From assembly GCF_932276165.1 (NCBI RefSeq), contig NC_063984.1, positions 11,911,501 through 11,975,500 of the forward strand: DNA of 64,000 nucleotides, given 5' to 3'. The translations under genes and the position numbers were made by a program. Positions 36,001-48,000 of this stretch are shown here, one piece after another (positions within the stretch are counted from its first letter, which is position 1; every line of letters begins with the position of its first letter). The notes below the pieces were generated by a model that was not told the DNA's origin, ran no database searches, and was given only the letters and a program-made list of their open reading frames with translations. This DNA comes from Plutella xylostella. Taxonomy: Eukaryota > Arthropoda > Insecta > Lepidoptera > Plutellidae.

Positions 36001-39000
36001 CATTGTCAAGGAAGGAGGGAGTTGATTTGAATATGGAGTCGTGTTCTTGTATTTTCTGATTTAATTTGTTTGTTATTGATATAAATCCTCATGTTTTCAA
36101 GTTGTATTAATGATTTATGGTAAAACGAACCTATTTCACAAATGAGTTTACTTTTTGTGTCACCTTTTCCTTCTGGTTTTAACATCAGAAGTTGGATTCT
36201 TTCCACGCGCTATTTTCCGCTTCTGCCTATGTTTTTCATACAATACAAGTTAAATCAGAAAAATACAGAAATATTGGTATTCTGCACACTTTATTTTATA
36301 AATTTTCTGTCCCCTAGGCGGTGAGTTTATGAGTTCTTGTTGTATAAAGCCGGTACGTAAGTACATTGGTGTTGTGAAAAGAAGTAACAGGTAGTTTGAC
36401 ATTATTCCTGTAAGTATGTTCTTGGCACTATTTATCGTGGTAAGATTTGAATTAGGAAGTGATTGCATCACGCCACTGTTGCCCGTGCTCACAGCATTAT
36501 GCATTATGTTGCTACCAGTTTCAGTTATTTCAATAGTTCAGATATCAATTAACATTTATTTTGAAATTATTTTATATGAAAGCAAAGATGAATTCAACAG
36601 TTGAGCAACAATATTTGAATACACAAACTAGATGGAGTGTCAGTGCAAAAGAAATGTCAATAAAAAAAAAATAACATCCCACTTCTACCGCTGAGCTCTT
36701 ATTTTGAATAAGTTTAGTTTGTGACTTTGCTATCTCAGAGGTGTAGTAGGTTAAAATTAAAACGGTTTGACAGTAAACAAAATGCAGAAAACTTTGCTTT
36801 TGTATGTATGTGGCACACCATCTGTATATTGTTAATCTAAGGTTGAGATGGTAAGTGACAGTGTGAAAGGATAATAATTTTGCCATCAGCTTGAGTAGTT
36901 TCTTACATGTAGCACCAACCATCACTCCATGTCATTGTAAGTACTTATTGCTTCTTATGTTTCCTAACCTAACCTATGAAAGCAGTTGAGATTGGTTCTG
37001 ACCCTCATGCATAGGTGTGTGAGACCCTATTAAAGGAGTGGCCGAATGGTATGATAGGAATGGTTTAATTTTATTACAGGAGTGGCCGAACTGAAGTAAA
37101 TGAGGTCAATAAAAAGTCTACCTTCAACTGGTACCACTTGAGGTTAAAGCTAATGCAGGATATGAATTTTGACTCATGTTTGATGTTTTTTTTTTGTTAA
37201 GCAGACTCGACTGGATGAGTGCAGCTTTAGAATGAGAATCTCAATGAAGCCAGCTTCTACACTGGTCAGACTGGCTGAGCTGGATTGCAACCAGATGGTG
37301 CCGATGCAGTACCTCCAAGCTGTCTGCGCGCTGCTGTCTGCGCTGTCTGCGCGCTGCTGTCTGCGCGCTGCTGTCTGCGCTGTCTGCGCGCTGCTGTCTG
37401 CGCTGACTGCGCGCTGCTGTCTGCGCGCTGCTGTCTGCGCGCTGCTGACTACGCGCTGCTGACTGCGCGCTGCTGTCTGCGCTGTCTGCGCGCTGCTGAC
37501 TACGCGCTGCTGACTGCGCGCTGCTGTCTGCGCTGTCTGCGCGCTGCTGTCTGCGCTGTCTGCGCGCTGCTGTCTGCGCGCTGCTGACTGCGCGCTGCTG
37601 ACTGCGCGCTGCTGACTGCGCGCTGCTGACTGCGCTGTCTGCGCGCTGCTGTCTGCGCGCTGCTGTCTACGCTGTCTGCGCGCTGCTGTCTGCGCGCTGC
37701 TGTCTGCGCTGACTGCGCGCTGCTGTCTGCGCGCTGCTGTCTGCGCGCTGCTGACTGCGCGCTGCTGACTGCGCGCTGCTGTCTGCGCTGTCTGCGCGCT
37801 GCTGTCTGCGCTGTCTGCGCGCTGCTGTCTGCGCGCTGCTGACTGCGCGCTGCTGACTGCGCGCTGCTGTCTGCGCTGTCTGCGCGCTGCTGTCTGCGCG
37901 CTGCTGTCTGCGCGCTGCTGACTGCGCGCTGCTGACTGCGCTGTCTGCGCGCTGCTGTCTGCGCTGTATGCGCGCTGCTGTCTGCGAGCTGCTGTCTGCG
38001 CTGTATGCGCGCTGCGGTCTGGTGGTCGCGCAGGCAACCGCCTGACGCGGGTGCACAGCACGCATGCTGTGTGCGCATGATGCGCGCTACCGTTGGCCAT
38101 AGACGGCTGACGTGGAAGATGCATTGTACAAAGTACAACTCTTATGCATGCATTAATGCAGGCATGTGCGACCTACTGACCAATATGATCTTAAATTATG
38201 CATTTTCTGTTAATTTAGCACATTGTTTGTCACTGCATTTGGTTGCCATGTAATTTTAGTTCTCAATAAACCATCTTAACGTACACCCGTCTTTTCACCT
38301 CTAACTACCTGACATTTACATAGTGCACCCACCCCCCCTTACATTTTTTTTGGTCCTTCGATTAAGGCCCTCGCGTCGCGTGTCGTGTACGTAAGGTCCG
38401 CGGAATCAAAACCAGTGACATTTATTGACATAAAACTTTGACATTTTCGTGCAAGTGATTGGACTGCAGTGCATTACTTCGGAGATAAGTTGGCGTTGTT
38501 GCAGAAACTCAAGTAAGATCTTTCCTTTTATAACTATTTCATTGCATACCTAATTCGACCAACATGGAAGGTCTATTAGAGAAGCAAGCCGCCGTCATGG
38601 AGGACATCAAGAGGATGTCGCGAAACATCAAAAAGGATCCTCGTGAACGAAAGACCCTTGAATATAGACAGGCGAGAGCTTCAAGGATAGATGAGCTCTG
38701 GCGTACATTCGAAGAGAATCATCAGCTTTTGATGCAGGAAGAGGATAAAACGCATCAATATTATACAGAAAATATTTATGATTTTGTTATGCAAATTAAG
38801 GACGAAATCGTTCAGCTTTTAAAACCTAAACCATTGACACCGCCGCCACCCCCGCCGGAGAAGAAAGTGACATTTGACATATTTATGGAAGCATCTGGAG
38901 AGGGTATTGACACTTTGCAAATAAAGGACGAGAAAGTTCTAGAGCTCATGAGGACTCAGAGAAGCAACTTTAGATCTTTAATCCGTCTTATTGACAGCTT

Positions 39001-42000
39001 ACATCTTGACAATCTAGTAGAGAAATGGGAGATAGAGGACGAGATAAAATCTCTGAAAGGACGTTGGAATACCATTGACATCTTGCATTTGCAAATAGAT
39101 AGCATTCTAGAGGGGAGGGATGATACCTATAACAATCAATATTTACTGCATGAAAAGTCATTTAAGGATATGAAAAAGCAACTGAACATGAAGTTGAATT
39201 TTGTTGACCATTCGCAACAAACTGCACCCAAAGTTGACATACCTATTTTCAGTGGGAATTATTCTCAGTGGCCTACATTTATGGACTTGTTCTCAGAAGC
39301 AATACACAAGAACCCTAACATGAGCAAGTCCCACAAAATGCAAATATTAAAGTGCAAACTGAAGGGAGAAGCGGAGCGTATCGTACAGCATCTACACATT
39401 AGTGCCGAGAATTATGACGCCTGCTGGGATCTGCTGACACATCGTTACAATAATTTGCAACTTCTTTTCACCAAACAAATACAATTATTTCTGAGACAGC
39501 CTAATGTAAAAACCCAATCTGCATTCGAAATCAAAAAGCTATTTGACACCTCTATGGAAGTAATACATGCCATTAATAACCTAGGCGTAGATACTATGAA
39601 TTGGGATCCGATATTAGTGCACATTTTGTGTGAAAAGTTAGATACGCAAACTTACACCGACTACATGGAGTACAGAAAATCGCCGCGTCAGTTAGCGAAA
39701 CTTCAGGAGTTTATGGATTTCCTAGAGGGAAAATTTACCGCCCTGGAGCCCGTGACAAAGAAAAAACCTGACAACATGACACTGCATAAACCATTTAATG
39801 ACAACCAACAAAATTACCATCGGGAATACAGAACCAATTTTTCCAAGCCATCGTACAATAACGCAATGCATATTCAAGAACACAAGTCATCATGTTCCTT
39901 TTGTCGCCAAGACCACGATTTATTTAAATGCACCAAATTCCTAAGTATGTCACCTGATGTTCAATTAAAACATATGGCCCAATTTAACATATGTAAAAAC
40001 TGCTTGTATTATCACTCTAAAAATTATTGCAAGTCAGAAAAACGATGTCGCGAATGCAACGCTGCACATAATACGTTGCTGCACAAGGCCTTTTCTATGA
40101 AACCAACGACATCCACTGCAACTAAAATGTCCCCAACATCAACACCATTTACACCAGGAAACCATCAAAAACGTAACGTACATTATGCTATAGGAAGCGA
40201 TGACGAAATCATGTTAGCAACAGCCCTGTTAAAAGTGAAGGCCACGGATGGTACCTACATGACACTTCGAGCATTTATTGACCCCGGCTCTCAAGTTACT
40301 CTGATAACCGAGTCGGCGGCCCAAAAATTAGGATTGCAAAGGACTCAATACAACGCGTGCATAGCAGGAGTGGGTTCCGTGACAAACAAAAGCCGAGGAA
40401 AAGTAAACCTTACATGCATGTCCCGACACAACGACTTTACATTTGAAACAGATGCATTAGTCATGTCGCGCGTAGTAAGCAACTTGCCTAACGTAACTTT
40501 TGAGAAGAAGAATTGGTCGCATATCGAACATCTGACACTTGCGGACCCAGATTACAATATTTCACGATCAATTGACATTTTACTAGACGCTAGTGTGCAT
40601 TCTCAAATCATAATGGGAGGATTGCTGACAGGCACAGATTTACAACCTTGTGCACAGCAGACAAAATTAGGATGGATTTTGTCAGGAGGAAGCGGTACGG
40701 GCAGAACTTACAACTGCCACGTCATTACAAATAATACAGATGACATCAAAAAATATTGGGAAATGGAGGAAATTACTGAAGCCAAAAATATGACATCTCA
40801 AGAGCAATACTGTGAGGACCTTTACGTCAGCACTACCAGACGTTTACAGAATGGACAGTATGAAGTACAGCTACCCATGGTGGCCGATTACAAAGAAAAG
40901 TTAGGAGAATCAAAGGGAAAAGCACTGGCCCAGTTCCATCGCCTGGAAAAGAAGCTTAGTAATAACACCGAATTATCTGACAGTTACAAGAAATTTATGC
41001 AGGAATATATTGATTTGGAACATATGAAAAAGAGCACAAGCCAATCGGACATCGAATGTTTTTTGCCGCATCATGGGGTAGTAAAACCCGACTCTACTAC
41101 TACAAAACTCAGAGTAGTGTTCAATGCATCCTCAAAAACATCATCGGGACTCAGCCTTAACGACCTAATGGAATGTGGCCCAAAATTACATCAGGATTTA
41201 CAAGCTGAACTGATTAGATGGCGCACGTATGAACATGTGTTTTCAGCAGACTGCGAGAAAATGTATAGGATGATATTAGTAGCAGAAAACATGCAACCAT
41301 TGCAAAAGATATTATGGAGAAATGACATACACGAGCCGATTCAAGAATATGACCTTTGTACTTTGACATTTGGAGAAAAGGCAGCGCCGTACCTTGCTTT
41401 AAGAACGCTCAAGCAGTTAGCACAGGATGAGGCACATAAGTATCCGCTAGCAGCACAGGTGATTGAACGAGAGGTTTACGTGGATGACGTCATGAGTGGA
41501 GCACATTGCATTGCAACTGCATTAGAAAAACAACAACAACTTATTAACATGTTAAAAAGTGCAGGATTTAATTTACGCAAATGGTCCAGCAATCATCCAG
41601 CATTACTAGAGCATCTACCAGAAGATCAGAAAAATAAACCGATTGTATTCAAAGATAAGGAAACAACAAAAGCATTAGGTTTACAGTGGATTCCCCAATC
41701 AGACAAATTTACATTTAAAAATAAAAATAATGACACCAATGACAAACCGCTGACAAAAAGAATGCTTCTTTCGCAAATATCGAAGTTATTCGACCCCTTA
41801 GGCTGGCTAACCCCAATCACAATAAAGGCTAAATTGCTATTTCAAACAGTGTGGACAACAGTCGAGGGTTGGGATGATATCTTACCCGAATCATTAACCA
41901 AGGACTGGAGAAAACTGCAAGCTGACATGTATTTAATTGAAGCATTCCACATCCCAAGATGGGTAGGAAATTTGACAAAAAGTTTTGAAATCCACGGATT

Positions 42001-45000
42001 CTGTGATGCTTCGCAAAAGGTATTTGCGGCCGGGATTTGGATAAAAACACTGACAGACAATGGGGATACAATAGTCCGATTGCTAGTAGCAAAATCAAAA
42101 CTTGCACCACTAAATAAAACTATCACGTTACCGCGCCTGGAACTATGTGCAACTGTTCTTTTGGCGCAGCTCATGACAAAAGCATTGGAAAATATTGATT
42201 ACCATAGCCATAACATCACTGTGCATGCCTGGACCGACTCAATGATCGTCCTAGGATGGCTACAAGGCGACCCTAAAAAGTGGAAAAGTTTCGTAGCGAA
42301 TAGAGTAAAACAAGTTACATCCGCCATACCTGCATCGTCGTGGCGCTACGTAAAGTCGAAAGAAAATGCTGTCGATTGTGCAACGAGAGGTCTAACACCA
42401 GCTCAGTTGCAGCATCATTCTCTCTGGTGGGAAGGTCCGCAATGGATAAAAAACCCCGAACTACAACTTCAAACTCCGATCGTAACATCAGCTGTTGACA
42501 ATAACATACAAATGGAAGCTAAAAATAAACAAGTCAATTCAGCAAAACTGCAGCCGTCTGACATTGTACTCGAGCTACTATATCGCCATAGTAAGTTGAG
42601 TCATGTTACGCGAATCGTAGCGTGGATTCTAAGAAGCAAAATATCAAGGACAAACAAACCGGCATACCTCACATCAGCTGAGTTGACGAACGCTTTACAT
42701 ACGATCATTAGAAATGTGCAATTACATGAATTTGGAGATGACATAACCAGACTGAAAACTAAGCAAAACGTTAGCAGGAGAAGCCCCCTACTAAGTTTAA
42801 ATCCGTTTTTAGATGAAAATGGAATACTGCGGCTAGGTGGAAGATTGACGAAATCAGCATTGCCAGATGACATGAAAAAACCAATCATACTTTCTAGCAA
42901 AAGCAGATTAACAGAGCTGATTATCAAACAAGCACACGAAGTACTTTTGCATGGCGGACCCCGATTGACACTGACATACCTACGCAGAAAGTATTGGATA
43001 CTATCAGGTCATAGAACAGTGAAGAGTCAGCTTCATCGCTGTGTGACGTGCCGCCGATATAGCCCACAACAAAATAATCAGCTGATGGCAGACCTGCCAA
43101 AACCCCGCGTGACAATATCAAGGCCGTTCACCCATACTGGCGTTGACTATACAGGCCACGTTGAGGTTAAGGCTAACAAAGGCAGAGGAATACGCACATT
43201 GAAGGGTTACATTGCAGTCTTCGTGTGCCTAGCAACAAAAGCAATACACCTCGAAATGGTGACCGACCTTGACACACCCTCATTCTTGGCTGCATTTAAA
43301 CGCTTTTGCGCCCGCAGAGGAAAACCAGAGGCATGCTATAGCGATCAAGGAACAAACTTTATTGGTGCAGACAGGATCCTGAAACAGCAATACCAAGATT
43401 GTTTAAAATGCATTGACACTACATTTTTAAAAGACGTCAGCGAGATGGGCGTGACATGGCATTTCAATGCTCCCGCATGGCCAACTGCAGGAGGCCTTTG
43501 GGAAGCTGCCGTTAAAAGCATGAAGTATCATTTGTATCGAGTCATCGGAAATCAAAAATTGACGTACGAGGAGTTTACCACTTTATTGTGCCAAATAGAG
43601 GCTTGTCTCAACTCAAGACCTCTTTGCACGTTGACTGAGGCCGACACAGAACTTGACATCTTGACACCAGGGCACTTTCTCATTGGTGGACCCATACACT
43701 CAGTAGCGGAACCGGAAACTGAGCAAATTGACATAAGGAAAAGGTGGCAATTAGTGAGGAAAATGAGTAATGACTTTTGGAAGACATGGTCGAACGAATA
43801 TCTTACACAGCTGCAATCACGAAGCAAATGGAAGACGAGTCAAAAGGACTTACAGATAAATGACATTGTATGCATAAAAGAGGAGAACCTGCCCGCTGGC
43901 AGGTGGGGCATGGGGAGAGTGGTTGAAACCTTTCCCGGAACTGACAAACGCGTAAGAGTGGTTTTGCTAAAAACTGCAAGAGGATACCTAAAAAGACCTA
44001 TCACAAAGTTGGCAAAACTACTGACAAATGACACTGACACTGACACCGAGGAAGAAGATGACACTACTCAGCAAAATAAACAGCAAAGAACGAGATGTAC
44101 AAAAAAGAAAATAACAGTTGCAAGCTTACTTTGTTATGCATTTATGTTTTTCATGATGATTATAACACCAACATTGCAAGAAAATGTTACCTACTTTCAA
44201 ATCACAGAACTGCAACCCAGCAAAATGCTATACTTTGACAAAATATCGGAACTACTACTAATCAGAGATGACTGGAAATTGGTTACATACTATAATATGA
44301 GCACCTATTGGCAAGGGATCAATGACATAGAAAATTACGTAATGCACATCAAAAACTTCGCCCGCAAACAAGAATATGACACCCACTCTGAATTAATTAT
44401 CCGACAATTAGACCACGATATGAACGAGTTAATGTATTACAACTCCATTCTGCAATCTCATCACATTACAAGACGAAAGAGAGGCCTAATCAATGCAGTA
44501 GGTTCGGTCACAAATGTATTATTTGGGGTTCTGGATCAAGGATTCGCAGATAAATATGAGGAAGATATCGGAAAGATCCGTCAAAACGAGGAACATCTAT
44601 TACAATTAATTAAAAACCAAACTACTATTTTCGAAGCTCAGCAAAATATCATAAAAAGAAACGAGGCGATAATGAACACACAATTTAAACTTATTTATAA
44701 ACAGATAGAGGATATCAAGTTACGTATGAATGAATCAAAGGTGTTTTACGAACATCTCTACTACGTGTTAACGGCGAGTACTACAGCCGATCGCATTATT
44801 GCAAACCTAAAAGCTATACAACAATTTTTAATAAATACATTGACAAATATGTATCAAGGTCACGTTGATGTGCACCTCTTACCGCCAGAACAGTTAAAAG
44901 AGCACCTTAGCTTCGTATCAAAGCATGTACCTACAGATTTAACCTTACCAGATGTAAGGGATAACTTTATTTATATTTACAAACTACTGAGAGGACAGGT

Positions 45001-48000
45001 ACGATTGACAAGGAACTATCTTATTATGGAAATAAAAATCCCACTGATGGCACATGACAAATATGAACTTGATAGAGTCGTGACTCTACCACATTATCAA
45101 GGAAAGAGTGTATTAAATACTTATGCAGCTACGGAGTATGTCGCATTTAATGTAATGAAAGGATTAATCATCCCTCTGAACGCAGAAGATATTTCGAGTT
45201 GTCTAATCCCAAACGATCAACAGATTTTTTGCAAGGTTAATCACCCACAGTATAATATGCAAGTGTCCAATTCAATATGTAATATCAATTTAAAAACAAA
45301 CAAAGGCGTGACGTACTGCAATACGGAACGAACAGCTGATTGCAGTGATAAATGGGTCAAGTTACATGACGGTGACACTTGGTTGTACGCGTGCTGCAAA
45401 GAATGCTTAGTACGAATTATTTGCCCCGGAGCAATGACTTCAAAACGCTTACTCGGCAACGGACTCATCAAATTACATCAAGGTTGCGTTGTCAAAGGCG
45501 ATGACTTCACTATTTATGCACATGACGAATTAAATAGCAGATTGATGGTGCAAAATTCTGTAATTGAGGTCCCGAAGATGTCACCTCTGAACGAGGTGAT
45601 CAACACATCAATACCGACACAGGATTTCCAAATGGAAGTACACGACAAACAGTTTGACAAAATCAACGAAGACATTCAAACGTTGAAGGAGCAGTCTGCA
45701 ATAGTTACAGTCTCATCGCATGATCTGCATCACTACATCATGATCTACGGAGTACTGACTTTCGGCGTTGTAGCAGTTATAGTGATTAGTTGTTACATGT
45801 GTAAAATTAAAGGGCAAATAAAGCAAAACAATCGTGACATTGAAATGAGTGCAGTGAGGCCCAACGCAATAAGTGTTAATGTGGATCAGTGTCGCGCTAT
45901 GAGTCAATCTGTGTTAAGTGTAGATCAAGCTACGTCACCAATGATGAAAAGACTAGTAAAATTTGACAAAACATGAACAATTTGGACTAATTAATAATAT
46001 AGAGACATTTAGAACAATAATTTAGATAATTTTAAGTGATTTACCTTTACGGACATATTTTTAGAAGTTTCTTGTTTTTATTGCATTTAAAGACTTTTTA
46101 ACTTCCTTTTAAGTTATTATTTTAATCAGATTGTATTTGGCAATTAGTACTTACTACTTCATATTAGTTTAATTATTTTACTTCTATAGTTAACTTTTTT
46201 TAATAATTTTTTTTATAATTGTTGCATTATAAATTTAGTTACTATATTCTATTCTGGAGATGGGAGAATGTACAAAGTACAACTCTTATGCATGCATTAA
46301 TGCAGGCATGTGCGACCTACTGACCAATATGATCTTAAATTATGCATTTTCTGTTAATTTAGCACATTGTTTGTCACTGCATTTGGTTGCCATGTAATTT
46401 TAGTTCTCAATAAACCATCTTAACGTACACCCGTCTTTTCACCTCTAACTACCTGACATTTACATAGTGCACCCCACCCCCCCTTACATGCATCGAGGGG
46501 CATTCACAAGTACTTCAAACCGCTCTCGACGGGATCTCACGCAGAAATGCGATGAGTGGCTTTGACTTTCATTCATAACTTTATTAATTTGTTTGAATGC
46601 TAACAAAGGTATTAACAATTATTTTTTGTTGTTAGTTTGTGTGCTAATCTAGCAGTCATAATGACATTGCTATTGTTTACAAAGGTGCTCAGTCCACTAT
46701 GAGTATTGAATTTTTACCATTTATTTATGTGCCAATTTATCTCTCTGTTCGGGTTATGCCGACTCGAGTGCCTCTGCCCAAGTTGTTGGCAAGCCGACTC
46801 GTGTGCCTCTGCCAGTGCTAGATTTTTACTATTTATTTGTATGCCATTAATCTGTTGTTCAGGGTTATGCCGACTCGTGTGCCTCTGCCCAAGTTGTTGG
46901 CAAGCCGACTCGTGTGCCTCTGCCAGTGCTGAATTTTTACTATTTATTTGTATGCCAATTTATCTGTTGTTCAGGGTTATGCCGACTCGTGTGCCTCTGC
47001 CCAAGTTGTTGGCAAGCCGACTCGTGTGCCTCTGCCAGTGGTGAGGTTGGCAAGCCGACTCGTGTGCCTCTGCCAGTGGTTAGGGTGGCAAGCCGACTCG
47101 TGTGCCTCTGCCAGTGGTTAGGTTAGCAAGCCGACTCGTGTGCCTCTGCTAGTGGTGATGTTGGCAAGCCGACTCGTGTGCCTCTGCTAGTGGTGATTTT
47201 GGCAAGCCGACTCGTGTGCCTCTGCCAGTGGTTAGGGTGGCAAGCCGACTCGTGTGCCTCTGCCAGTGGTTAGGTTAGCAAGCCGACTCGTGTGCCTCTG
47301 CTAGTGGTGATGTTGGCAAGCCGACTCGTGTGCCTCTGCCAGTGGTTAGGGTGGCAAGCCGACTCGTGTGCCTCTGCCAGTGGTTAGGGTGGCAAGCCGA
47401 CTCGTGTGCCTCTGCCAGTGGTTAGGGTGGCAAGCCGACTCGTGTGCCTCTGCCAGTGGTGAGGGTGGCAAGCCGACTCGTGTGCCTCTGCCCAATTAGA
47501 ACAAAATGCAAAAAATACCCTTCTAATCACATCAATTGTTTACAGATTTTGAAGTGCTGAGTTTTGGATTGCCTAGAGCGTGGTGTTGAAGACTTTGAGA
47601 AGACGTTGCGGTCGAGGACGTCACGCCGTCAGGAAAGGCCGTGTTACAAATATAACTCCGAACCTCAGAATAATAACAGGAAGCAATCGTATTTACACCG
47701 CGACGACGTACTCTGTGGTCGGCAGATAAGCCATGGCGGGAAACGTCAAAAAGGAGATGTCAATGTCATTGTCAAGGAAGGAGGGAGTTGATTTGAATAT
47801 GGAGTCGTGTTCTTGTATTTTCTGATTTAATTTGTTTGTTATTGATATAAATCCTCATGTTTTCAAGTTGTATTAATGATTTATGGTAAAACGAACCTAT
47901 TTCACAAATGAGTTTACTTTTTGTGTCACCTTTTCCTTCTGGTTTTAACAATAGTCTATTACGATTAAGAAGCTATTAGGTACGTCCAACATATTCTTAA

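Larger units (their letters stand above)
38125..46488 (+). mobile_element. BEL/Pao LTR retrotransposon with env-like domain, intact
   Basis: The LTRs are 38125-38343 (219 bp) and 46269-46488 (220 bp). They differ by one base in a C run. Both start TGTACAAAG and end CTTACA. The target duplication is TGCAT (38120-38124 and 46489-46493). A primer-site candidate TGGTCCTTCG is at 38351, and a purine tract GGAGATGGGAGA precedes the 3' LTR. The single large frame between is uninterrupted. Near-identical LTRs and an intact frame point to a very recent insertion. It sits inside the LARD-like element. Confidence 0.95.
35876..47950. mobile_element. Large non-autonomous LTR retrotransposon (LARD-like), host of the BEL/Pao element
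   Basis: Two 309-bp terminal direct repeats (35876-36184 and 47642-47950) are identical by eye, start TGTTAC and end TTAACA, and are flanked by ATAG (35872-35875 and 47951-47954), a 4-bp target duplication. Without the nested BEL/Pao element and its 5-bp duplication the interior is about 3.1 kb (36185-38124 and 46494-47641). It has no gag or pol frame but two large minisatellites. It must depend on another element for movement. The orientation is unclear: no convincing primer site or purine tract was found. It fills most of Cog4 intron 12. Confidence 0.8.

Noticed and set aside
37174..38124. Open frames of 316, 212 and 132 codons on the minus strand
   Set aside because: They are readings of the GC-rich minisatellite; composition is only A, Q, R, S and D in short repeats and several frames are open at once.
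46751..47493. CRISPR-like array
   Set aside because: Repeats are adjacent 38-bp units without unique spacers, in a eukaryotic retroelement.
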